NCBI RefSeq assembly: GCF_964340395.1
Contig: NC_135562.1
Span: 22,991,173 to 23,055,172 of the forward strand
DNA length: 64,000 nucleotides
Direction of reading: 5' to 3'
Source: Glandiceps talaboti
Taxonomy: Eukaryota; Hemichordata; Enteropneusta; Spengelidae
Shown here: one piece after another, positions 37,101-50,300 of the stretch
Layout: the number at the start of each line of letters is the position of its first letter
Position numbering within the stretch: position 1 is the first letter of the stretch
Notes under the pieces: model-generated
Database searches by the model: none
What the model saw: the letters and a program-made list of their open reading frames with translations, nothing else
What the model was told of the DNA's origin: nothing
Position numbers and translations under genes: made by a program

Positions 37101-40100
37101 AGATGAAACCGCTCCATGTCATTGTGTGGATGGAAATTGAAATAAAGTGAATACACAGTTTTCAAGAAGGATAGTTATTTGACAAAACTTTCTGCTATGA
37201 TGACTTTGTAGGTATACGTTCCCTAGAGTTGGAAAGTTGGAAAGCTACATCAGCTGTTGACACAGACGATGAATCTGACTTTGGATTATGTGATTCAGAA
37301 ATTAGTGAATCGTACAGTGAGGAAGGAGAGGACTGTGATCTCTTAGAGATTGCAGATAATGTAGATTTAATTATTCATTCATTCACCCATATTATCTACA
37401 ATCTATGGATATGTATTTCTATATGGAATGAATACATTCAGTCTCAGACCACTAGTTACAAATGAAAATCTCTATTCACAGAGTCAAAAATCACTTGGCT
37501 GCAAATCCAAAATTTGCTTCCAAGTTATTTTTTGACTTTGTGAGTGGAAATTTTCAATTGTAAGAACAGATTGATGAAATAAAAATGGATGGGATCATAA
37601 CTTTGGAGGTATAATATGTAGCAATCTGATTAAAATGTCATGTGTTGAAAGAGGCTAGACTGCTATTATCATTTGTTTTGTTTCGGGTGATCGCCACCTT
37701 CCCACATCTGACCCTGTGTAACTGAAAATCTTGCTTGAATCTCAAGGATCTTGAAAAGTTTCAACCAATCAGCATGCTACTTTAAAAATCGTTCGGAGAG
37801 ATGGTGCGGCCACAAACAGGTTGTGTCATCAATGTAATCCTCTGTGTGCATGTATGCTTGTTTGTTTGTTTTTTAAATTTCTCCAGTGTGCGCAGCTGAC
37901 GACATAACACTCATCCTGATTGGCCACTCAAAAGAGTGAGATTCAAATTAAATTTTCAACACAAAACAATGGTAATAGAGGTAAATAGAGACATCTATCC
38001 CCTTTCACCACATGAGATTTAATCAGATTGAATTCTAAGTGACTTCATTCAAGTGTCTACACCCATGCTATCAAATATCAGCTTTCTTTTAGGACTCTGA
38101 TCTTTGACCTTGAAAGTTTTCTTCAAGGTCAAATAGCCAAATTAGCTTTTTGAATCAAACACTTCAAGTGATGATAATATTATAATCATGACTTGGGTTT
38201 GACGATGTGACAATCACAGACATGCATGTCACATAATTTCGCAACCTTGACCTGAATAGCAAAATGGCAGCAATGCTTGTGATAAAAATGTATATTTTGC
38301 CTGTTATCTCCAGAAGTTTGATACATATGAACACCATTCAAGTGCCTTCCCTCTATTATCAATGATGAGCTTTTTAATGAGACATTGACCTTTGATCTGA
38401 CACATATATTGCTTAATTAGTCCCCGCCGGACGAAGTCCGGGACGGGGACTTATGGATTGGGTTCCGTCTGTCCGTCCGTCCGTCCGTCCGTCCGTCCGC
38501 AGCCGTTTCTTGGAGATGCCTGGACCGATTTTTTTCAAACTTGGTACAGGGGCAACAAACAATGGCATACATATGCACGTCAATTTGTTTTATGATACGA
38601 TCCAATATGGCCGCCTAGCAGCCATTTTGTTTGCAAATTTTCCATGTCCAAAGCCATAACTCAGACATGCTTGAACAGATCTCATTCAAAGTTGGTATTA
38701 GGACAGTGTTCTATGACATACATGTGCATATCCATTTTCATCATGATACGATCCAATATGGCTGCCTGGCAGCCATTTTGTTTGTGAATTTTCCATGTCC
38801 AAAGCCATAACTCAGACATGCTTGAACAGATCTCATTCAAAGTTGGTATTAGGACAGTGTTCTATGACGTACATGTGCATATTCATTGTTGTTGTGATAC
38901 GATCCAATATGGCCGCCTGGCAGCCATTTTGTTTGCGATTTTTCTATGTCCAAAGCCGTAACTCAGACATGCTTGAACAGACCTCGTTCTAAGTTGGTAT
39001 TAGGACAGTGTTCTATGACATACATGTGCATATCCATTTTTGTCATGATATAATCCCCCATACCCGACCCATCTTTTATTGTTGTAGGCATGTTCCATGT
39101 CCAACAAGCAGACACAACATATCTAAGTCTGTTTGATTTAGGTTCACAAGTGTTGTTGCGTGATCAGAGTAGTGATAATTCCTTAAAATCCAATCATAGC
39201 GGGGACTATGTCATTCTCAATGACTTGTTTTACAGTAGGCTGGTGTTAAGACAATACCTTGGTAAAGAGATCTGATACATGTATTATGTACAATGTATTT
39301 CACACTAGGCTGGTGTTACAGGAAGGCTGGGACGATGTGTTGGAATATTTGAAAATACAGAGAGAAAACATCGGACAAGAGTGTATGTTTTAGTCGTATC
39401 AGAAGAACTTGACTCATGGGAAGATAAAAAACACATGGGTAAGTACATGTACCAATCCTAAGGGGGAAAACACCATAATATAGAACAAGACAGTCCGGAA
39501 TCAATACTAACTGAATTTCATTTCCTATACTGGAGAACAAGACAGTCCGGAATCCATGCTAACAACTTAAGGTATTTTCACCTCCCTGTAATGGGAGGTT
39601 ATGTTATGCTTTTGTCTGTCTGTGTCCCTGAGGATGTGTGTGTGAGCATATGTGAGTGTGTACAGTTGTATGTTATTATTATTATTATTATTATTATTAG
39701 TCTTTATTTAAACTCGATAGACTGTTGAGCCAAATGGCTCTTCTCACACAGTGTCAAGCAATATAAAAAAATTACACTTTATACATTAAACATGATAAAA
39801 AGTACACTGACAACTGCTGAAATAAAAATGTAAAAATGTAGACAGGTATATACTAAAAACACAAAAAGAAACACAAACGGGGTGCCAACCTAGTTATTAA
39901 GAAGATGGCGCTTGCAATTTCTTTTGAATGATTGAAGCGAAGAGCTAGATTTAACCTCTATGGGCAGACTATTCCACAATTTAACCCTGTTATACATAAA
40001 ACTTCTTTTAAAGAATTGGGTCCTATGCCCCGATATATACAAATCCCCTCTGTCCACAGACCTAAGTATTTCGTTCGTGGATCTGCTGAACACCTTTAAA

Positions 40101-43100
40101 AACGTTCAGATAATCAGGGGCAAGGTTATTCATTACCTTTACATTAAAACTGATTCATTAAAAGATATTCTATCACGAATTGGCAACCACCCTAAAGATT
40201 TGAATAAAAAATGACTTGAAATACTAAAATCTTGGTTTAAAATTACTCTAGCAACAGATTTCTGTTGTCTTTCAACACAAGATAATAGAGTGGCTGAACA
40301 GTGACCCCATATGTTTGAACAATAATCAAAATGAGGTAAAATGGTCAACATTGCTTTTTTGGTTAAAAATGGCCGCAAACGTTTTAGCTGCAAAAGTTTA
40401 AAAGCAACCTTACTACACAATTGACTGACATGTTTATCCCAAGCCAGAGTATCATCAATTGAAACACCTAAAAGCTTGTCATGCTTTACACATTCAAGTT
40501 GTTCGTTATCACAAACAATATTCACATGACGGTCTAGTCTAGACTTTTTCTGGGAGGTTCAATAACCATCACTTTAGTCTTTTCAGCATTAATACACATG
40601 TTATTATGTCCACACCAACTCAGAATGGATTTCATGTCACCGTTGAGGCTACTTACAAGTGTATGCCATATTACGGCTGACAGCCTGTACAGCAGTATCG
40701 TCAGCATACATATACATTTTTGAATTTTCTGAAGCTAGGGGAAGATCATTAATAACAAGAAGGAAGAAAAGAGGGCCTAGAATTGAGCCCTGAGGGACAC
40801 CAACATTAATTGGAAGGGCATCGCTCAAGGTCCCTTTTAACTGGGATCTATTATTTAAAATATGATGCAAGAAAGTGTATAGTTTTGTCGGAACATCCAT
40901 ACATTTTGAGTTTTTGCAGTAGTATATTATGATTGACAAGGTCAAACGCTTTCCTGAAGTCTATTAATAAAACTCTGATGAGGTTTCCCTTGTCAATTTC
41001 ATGATACCAATTATTTGAAAGGTAAGTAAGGGCAGTTTGACAGGAATGTAACTAACGAAAACCAGATTGATTGTTGGACGACAGAAAATTATAGAAATGG
41101 GTGTGCACGTGTCGTTCCAAAAACTTAGACAAAACAGGTAAGACAGAAATTGGTCAATAATTTGAAACATTATCCATGTCACCTTTTTTAGTCCCCGCCG
41201 GACGAAGTCCGGGACGGGGACTTATGGATTGGGTTCTGTCTGTCCGTGCGTGTGTGGGTCCGAAAGCTGATTAGCCAAAATTTTGTTTAATAATTATTTC
41301 ATACTTCAAGTTTACAAATTCATTCTTTGCCATGAGCATTCAAAATTTTGACAAATATTACAACAACAAAGGTATGTTAAATATTTTGTTTATCACAACA
41401 ACTCCCTGTAAATAAAGCTTTTACAACAGTACATATATGTATATGTTTGTGGTATACTAGTCTACTTATACTTGGGCATTGATACATGTGATCAGATCAC
41501 TATCAGTGTTTTCCACACCAATTGTGGTTAGTTTTGTCAGGAAAGCTCAAATTATTTCAAATTATTTCAAACAATATATATGATTAGTTTTCTCAGGGAA
41601 GCTACAATTATTTCAAACTAAATGTCCAGAGATGATTAGACTTTTAAAAAGTTTGCGTACACCAGGGATGTCACGTATATATATACCTACATGGTGTCAC
41701 ATCTGGCCAAAATCTCATGATATGTGAGACTTACATGTACTATACTTTACTATGGACGACTTCAAAAACTTGTGAGATTTTGTGATGTCATTACATGTAC
41801 CCGCCATGTTGGAATTTTGTATGCAGTCACCCTGTTTGAACTCCCTGATATACGATGGCCAACTATTAACCTAAAAGTGTTTTCAGAGTAAATTCAAACA
41901 TAAACCCAATGATTGGAGACAGCATCCCTACTTTATCAAAAGGTATACGTGTCTGTTATACTTTTTTGACGACGTTGAAGAATACAAGTCGAAAGTCTAT
42001 AGCGTCACATTTGTTATGTGATCATAGACAGTTGTGAATGATTATTTTACCATCAAGATTGAGCGAGAATTTCTGTTTGCCACTGTGGCGAACAGAGCAA
42101 AATATTTTCATCAAATTGAAAATGAGTTCGCATTTGTGAATTTAGCGAATGTTAGTGCGAAGACTGATTTGTAGTAATTAGGCTATATCTTAAAGAGTGC
42201 ACACTTTAAATTCAGCAACAAGAATGCATCAACCATGATAACAAAGCACATGTCCTAAAAAAATTGTTGGCATAGGTGTAAGTTTTAATGAGTAATTTGC
42301 ATCACTAATTATTTTCAGTACTTAAGCCATATCTATAAAGAATGCAGACTTTAAATTTCACAACATCAACCATAATGAGCACACATGGGCTTTAAAGTTT
42401 GTTGGCATAAGATTTAGTTTTCATAAGTATTATGCATAATTAATAATATTTAGTAATTAAGCCATATCTATAGAATGCAAGCTTCAAATCTCGCATAATT
42501 TGGTACATACATGTATATCAACCATGACAAAGCACATGTACTACAAAACCTGTTGGTATAGGTTTTAGCACAACTGAACTCATAAGGTTCAGTAGTGCAA
42601 TAGGCATGGCAAAGTGTCTGTCTGTCTGTTTGTGTAAAGAACTTAAAGTAAAAAATCACTGGACCGATTATATACTTATCTCAGCACTAGTGATATGCAA
42701 GTTAGGTGTTAAAATGTGAATTTCGGTCTAAACTTATCTCAAAAAGTACTTGGTCAAAAACCTATAATTCCAAAACCACTGAGCAGATTGGGCTGAAATT
42801 TAATGGCAATGCATCTAGGGATGTATAGACGAAGAAATATTAAGCATACAATAATTCCATTAGTGATATGCAAATTAGGTGTAAAAATGTTCATTTTTGG
42901 TCAAAAACTTATATCTCAAAAAGTACTTGGTCAGTGAGTAAAACCTGGTGTTTCTGAAAGTGTTATTCAGCAGATTTTCTTTAAAATGTTTTGACAGAAT
43001 TGCCCTAGCAACCATGACCATGCCCTTAGCAACAACCAAATGGCAGTATATTTTGGTTTAATGTAATAGACATTAAAAAAATGTATGTAAATGTGCCTAG

Positions 43101-44966
43101 CAACAAGACCACACCCATAGTAACAGCCAAATGATCACACATACATTGCAAAGATAACAGGGATTAATATAATAGACAGATGAATAAACATTCAAAAAAT
43201 GTATGCAAATATATCTAGCAACAAGACCATGCCCATAGCAACAGCCAAATGATCCTGTATATTGCACAGATAACAACAGGGTTGGATATTCGGCAACTGG
43301 ATAATCATTCAGCAAATGAACACCTATACACTGGGCAAAAAGTTGAATAGACATGAATCTACGTAAATTTACTGTATCTGCAGATCTCACGTATGCGCTT
43401 CGTGTACTGAAGTATACGAACAGTATACTAGACATTAAGTCTGCCGAAATCTACAGTTCCGTAGACTAAGCGTACACTTAAGTCTTTTGTTCCAGCTTCC
43501 AGACTTGTTTTGCACACTGTATATTTTACGTATTCGTTACGTATACGTACGTGCCACCATTGTCGAATGTCTCTGAGTGTGGAGTTGCTCTCTTTTCACC
43601 ATTAGTCTATCGCTGCTAGGCCCTCGGGCTTTCTTCCGATACGAGACGCTTGTCGTATCGGAAGTAAGAGGAATGCCCGAATGTCTCGCAGCTAGACTAT
43701 GTATTATCACAGACAATTATAAGAAACTGTTTCTTGGTGTTATACGGCCGTGGAAGCGTACCAATCGGCACTACTCGGCAATGTTGTGGACGACTTGACA
43801 AATCACAGATAGTCTGTGATCAAAATGTAAATACTGTACATGTGATCGCGTCCAACTTATGACAAAATTTACTCAAAACATCCGTTTGCATTTGATATTT
43901 TAGTGTTCTGTGATGTGCAAAAATGGTTTTTATATCCCACACCAAACATAGTTTTCGTTTCATTTTACAATGTTCGATATGTATCATTCAGACGTCTGTG
44001 TCATTTTCCTCCACAGCTTTCGGACTTTTGCAAAGAGTTTAATCACCGTCAATGGTTAAAACTATGACAAAGTTTTGATTTGCATATACATTGTATAGAA
44101 CAGTACAAAGACGAAATATCAAAAGGCCAGCTGTCAGCTCATTATGGCTTTCATCACTAGATCGCGATATCCTGTACACATTGTGCGACTGATAAAATTT
44201 TCCATCATAATGTTAGTTTCGTTGAAAAAAAACTTAGATACAAGCAATACACCTTCGCCGAAAAGACGAAAACTTCAACCTGTGACTTCTCATCAGCGTC
44301 TCGTATTGATTAATGGATGTGATGGTGAATTAAAACAAATGAAAACTGAATTCGATTAGTTGCTTGACCAACTATTTTTCAGTCTTTTTCTCTACAGTAC
44401 AATGTATATAAAACTGCTATGTATTATTATCATTAACATTGGAGTAAAACGTTCGATCGCCTGCCTCGCGGCCATGCATACTCTGCTGCCGTCCTGGATA
44501 CATATAACTTGCGGTTAGGTTATACATAGAAAAACAGATACAGTGTTGCAGTTTTAAGTGCAGTCTAGTTTAAAGGAAATATAAGATAATGACCATTAAT
44601 TAAAACGTATGAGATAAATGGAACGCTCTTTTATACTGGGTCGTCAGGCCGGCCCTGGAGCACTGCATTGTGTCCTGGAACTTGAAAATGTACATGGACC
44701 AGCACGAATATGACAGCAGAACCGATCTGTTGTAAGTCTACAACTGGTATTTCGAATGAATGTTCTTCAGTGGCTAGTATTAATGGGGCGACCATAGTGG
44801 TATCGGACACCGTTTCTCTCTAGAATTCCCGTGAACTTAAGATGGTAAACAGTGATGTCACGTCTGCATATGCTCGAGATTGTTTTCATTAAAGAGAAAG
44901 TAAAACGGCTCACCGCTGACGGAAAAAAACAGCATGTAAACAAGCAAACGAACAAACAAAAAGAAA

Positions 44967-45000
<34 letters not shown>

Positions 45001-46641
45001 ACACATACAAACTAACTTACAAAAACCGAATATCTTGCATATGCAAGTTTTGATGGTGCCCTACACAATTGATGACATTGCGTTTTGGGTCATTGAAAGG
45101 TTTTTTGTACATTCAGTGACCCCGTGTTCGTCATACAGCAAGCATGTACTATTACAATTCTATATAGTCACTTTATTGCAGTCAGAGTCCCTAGGCCAAA
45201 CATACAATTACAAACTTACCAAAATATGTTATAGTTCCATTATATTATTTGCTTCTGTCCTGATTTTTAAGGAGTGATAAATAAAGTCTCTGTAATTCAT
45301 TTGTTTGATCAGCTGATAACAGTTTACACAACTCAACGATTCCTTGGTTTCGCGAAACAACTCTCTGATTATGATCGTTGCTTTGAAGTTCGAATAGATA
45401 TTTGAAACACCAAACAGCTTCAAGTGGGATGCGGGTTGGGTATTTATTTTGGATTTTAACTTATAAAATAATTTGTATGTATGTATGTATGTATGTATGT
45501 ATGTGTGTGTATGATGGTGAATCTATATCTGTTTATACTAAACCTACCACAGACCCTCCAAAAATATATTTGCAGTATAGTTCAGCACATCCTAATAAGT
45601 GTAAAGACTGCATTCCCTATTCACAATTACTTCGTTTACGTCGTATTTGTAGTAGCGATTTGGATTTCAGGGAAAGATCAACTGAATTTTGCACGTACTT
45701 TCACCAATACGTGGTTATCCAGTGTCGGTTACCAATGCGACTTTACAAAAGAGGTCATTTTTGTCTAGGGAAGCTTGTATGAAATCATATGATCACAAGA
45801 GTAATACCAATCATCCCATATTGGCCCTAACAATACCATCCCTTTTCCACTACAGTTAAGAACATACTATACACGCATTTTAATATCTTACGTTCTAATA
45901 GGTTAACCAATTCATTATTTCGTGAAGCACCTTTAACAGCTTGGCGTCATGATACCAATCTTAGAGATACGGTGGTCCATACATAGATTGGAAGTTAATG
46001 CTGGTTCATTTCCATGCAGTCGTACTCGATGTGGCACATGTTGTTTTTGCACATTTTGGCCTCTGATGATAAACTTCCCCTCGGAAAATTTCTTATTGAT
46101 GTAAACAGTCCTCCAGCAGTTGGCTAAATGACTGTATTGTATTCACTATATTTCTGTATGTCATTTTTGTATGATTTATATATCTACGTCTTACCAGACA
46201 AATGAATCGTAACTATCCCGTATCTATGCATATTATTACCAACGATCATAATGTATCAAATGTCTACTTCATGAATTTGTAAGGTTTCTGGTGACAAGGA
46301 TCGATTGATGTTGAAGGAGGAGGAGGAAATCATTTTTCGTTTTGGAACCCTGGATCCCCATGGAATTATTAGATTATTTACATCATTCCCTAATATCTAA
46401 CTACGCTTATTCTATCTTTCAAGCGTGCTCTAAAGGAAACTTCTTTTTGGTGCGCATACTTTTAAATATTTTTGTCGTACCCTAACGTTGATAAATACTC
46501 GCGTGGTGTCGTTCTTTTAATTTTCCATGTATAGTCGGGTTGTTACCTGCTGTATATCGTGCCTTGATATCATTGATAAAGAATTTTGATTCGAAACGTC
46601 GGATTGTAATTTTTTATTCGGACTGTATAACTGTGGGTGTA

Positions 46642-46672
<31 letters not shown>

Positions 46673-47296
46673 ATGTATGTATGTATGTATGTATGTATGT
46701 ATGTGACTTTGTGCTTGTGTATCCAGAAAAAACTCACGTGACAGTAAATACATCTGTTACCAAATGTAACGTCATGTAATGAAACATTTTGAGCGAGTTT
46801 TCAATTCTCAGAACTTTCGCTGAAAGGTTTTGATTTTCTATGAAAATGTATTTATTTATTTATTTTTTAAATGAGTAGAAATGTATACCTCTGTCTCTTA
46901 TAAAACCAGGTCTAGGTTCCCTTGATGTGAAGTTATCATTACACACAGTAACAAACAAATCCCGTCTAAGTGGATAATTTGTTACCTGTCGTGGTAAGGG
47001 GTCGTGTGGAGGCGGGAAATTTTTTCGGCGATGTATGTCGTCGCTGCTTCGTCTGGAATCCACGGACTACTTGGATACCCTTCTCGCAAACTTCCCTATC
47101 CTAGGTGACTCTCGCAGGTTGTTCCCTCTTAAATTCAGATCACCAAGCTTACCTAGATCTAACATAGTGATGTCGGTAATCTGACTAACTTTTTGTTGGA
47201 TAGATTCAGCGAAACAAGGCATCGGTTGCCGTATATCTCGGTGGATATGTCGGATATTTTGTTTCCAAACACGTTTACTTCGCTAAGGTTGCGGAC

Positions 47297-47345
<49 letters not shown>

Positions 47346-50300
47346 CGTGTGTGCGTGCGTGTAATGTATGTATGTATGTATGTATGTATGTATGTATGTA
47401 TGTATGTATGTATGTATGTATTTATGTATAGAGGGAAACGGTACGGGATAGACTGCACGCAAATGTGAAAAAGAAACAGAGAATTAGAAAAAGATGCAGC
47501 CCAGTTTTACGTACGGTTTTCGAGTACGAACAAAGTTAACATTGACGTCATTGGCCGTTACCAGATACAGCAAAAGAGACCAGAAATAGATAGTTTGCTT
47601 TAGCAGTTATTGAAATAACTTTTACTCATTTCAAAAAGCCTAGAATTTGCTTCAAAGCTATGTCGGATGTTTTAAAACCGAGAGTTGCAGGCACAAGTAA
47701 ATGAAGTAATGTCTGTCTAAGCTATAATAAGTGTAAACGCTGGGCTGTGTGCTTATCATCCAATTCGTAAGAAATTGGTTGACGTGTGCGTTTGTCAAGT
47801 ACACAGTCGTTACGACCTAACAAATATAAAAATATATATATCTTTAATTCAGGAACTTCTGTTTAGGTGTTGGTAAATAATAAAATCATGTTTTCTTATC
47901 TTAGCATTCATGTGGTTGTTTTCGTACATCACTCCTTGGCCAGGGGGTTACTTGGCCATATGGTTATTTTTAGAACAACATGCAAAAAAAGAATGTATAA
48001 ATCCTAAACAGACACATGACAAGGTGAACAATTAATGATGTTATGGTCAAGTGCAGACTCAGTATAATAACAGAGTCACGTATTAAGCTTCACAGTCACT
48101 TTTCATTCTATTCACCCCCTTCACATAATGGTATAGTCCCCATAATGCAATTCGTATGGTACCGCGTCATTTCAAATACTGGTGCATTTTCCAAGTTGTG
48201 CCTAGCCTGTTTTTTACCTCAAGTTTGAGCAGATTTCACGGAGAAACAACCAGCCACTTCTATGACCACGATTATGAACCATAACTGGATACTATTTGGG
48301 CCTCACTCAAACCTCATGGGACAGAATATCGACCCGCGATCGACCTGCCATGATCGCTGTGTGTGGCTGGTCAGATCTGACTCTTGACCGAGCCATCGAC
48401 CATCGACAGGTTCTACATGCAGTGAATATGGACCGTGCATAATGGTTGTATCAATGCTTGTCTGACCACATAACATGCATAAGCTATAAGGGAATGAGGA
48501 CTGTCGGGATTTGGAATGCAAGAGTTACCTCTTTAGATTTTCGGCGATTTTTGAAGTAAGTACTTGTATTTTATGCAAATTATGTTTTAAGTTAGGCTTG
48601 GAGCAGACCATTTTCAATGGGGGTGTAACCTGGTGAATGGTATGCAGACAAGATAAAGTACACATTTTTATCACACAAAAACCTTTTGATACAAAATCTT
48701 TGATATAGGCAAAACATTAAAAGAATTTTGCAACAACACTAAAACTGAACATTCAAAAGAAGAGTTGTTTTGGAAACAACACAAAATAAATCTATGGACT
48801 CACAAAACTTACTTGAAATTCAACACTTTCAAGTACATGTAGAGAGAGATATAAATACGTATTGAAATGCTCATTTCAATTTTTGAATATACATCCAAAT
48901 CTGTTAAGGGAACAGCTGATTGTCAGCACCAGATCTGATCCAGTGTTCTCCCCAGAGGGTTTTCGTGTACATGTATTGGGCCTGATATCCTTTAATTTTC
49001 GTCAATACATGATCAGTTGTCCCAATACGCAATCAGATTCAATTGTTTAGAGTTCGGTAAATTGCATGTTGACAATCAAACTGATTAAAATCCGATGTAG
49101 ATGTTGGCTAATCATTCATTGCTATTTCTTCGTTATTTTGCCTGGATTGTCCTTCGTGGTACATGTTTACGTGTTTATCCTGATCGCCTCCTCTACGTAC
49201 ATATACATCTGAACTGGCACCCATGCCCACACCGTTCTAGCTAGCCCGTGCTGGTAGCCAATCAAAAGTGACCTTACATTAGGATCGAATGAAACTACAA
49301 ACGGACACGGTCACTACAACATGACTTTCTCCGTGTGCACTAGCACAGGCAGCTGACAACGTTCTAAATGTTTCAACTGTAAACAAATTCAGTGATTGTA
49401 TTAGTATATTTAAATGTAATTTGATGGTACATGTACCTCTATACATATCGTCTGAATACATTCGAACATAGCTTTATCATGTAAAAGCGTACATACATGT
49501 TACTAGGATGAACACATACTCTGTAATTGTTATAGAAGCTTGTGAGACAGAACGTCTGGGGACACACAGACAGTTTATAGTGTACACATACAAAGCAACC
49601 AAAATTTTCACGATAAGGACGTTTTTTATAAATTATTTCTTAGATTTCCCCATTTCTGAGTTCATATAGCACAACTGTGGCAAATATTTCTATGAATCGT
49701 ACAATATTTCATGAATACTTTACGTTCGAGGAGAAGAGTACTACAGAGAACGCGTACACGTTCGCTGAGATGAACATGAACACTACCCGGGAAACGTGTT
49801 CGAATGTAACTAACATGTACATGTAGATAAGACGAAATGCATCTAAACAAGAATTCTTTAATTACTGTACATATACGATAATACAGTCACTGAATTGTTT
49901 ACAGTTCAAATACTTTGTACGTTGTCAGTTGCCCATGTGCACAAGTAATGCCATGTTGTTTTTTGATATTCAATGCATGTGCCCGTGACAATGTCCATAG
50001 TACTTCAGTAAGATGCAACCTGATTGGCTGTGTGGCTCACTTAGCAGAGCGGCGTGGGTATGGGCGCCAGTTCAGGTGTAGAGGAGGCGATCAGAATAAA
50101 AATGTAAACATGTACTGCGAAGGTCAATCCAGGCAAAATAACGAAGGTTAAATAACAATGAACGATTAGCTGACATCTACATCGGATTTTAATCAGATTG
50201 GTTGACGTCCATCTGTCACTCTGTCAGCTGACGCCTTTGTTGTTTTCAATGTATATTTGCAACATTTGTATTGATCCTTCAAACATAAACAGCAAGTAAA

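Larger units (their letters stand above)
34685..39308 (+). other. Intron 2 of the NUDT3-like gene (4,624 bp)
   Basis: Donor GTTAGT, acceptor …TTTCACACTAG at 39308. Contains diverged repeats at 35100-35560, the second 470-bp repeat at 36730-37190 and the ~151-bp tandem repeat at 38419-39055. Confidence 0.8.

Noticed and set aside
44144-44359. 71-codon frame with a basic [10 protein letters not shown] segment resembling a nuclear localisation signal
   Set aside because: No homologous domain, no splice or transcript support; lies inside the candidate transposon. Left unannotated as a gene.
47159-47458. 99-codon frame with IHTYIHTY repeats leading into the LRR segment
   Set aside because: The N-terminal half is microsatellite translation; only the part from 47297 downwards on the minus strand shows real LRR signal.
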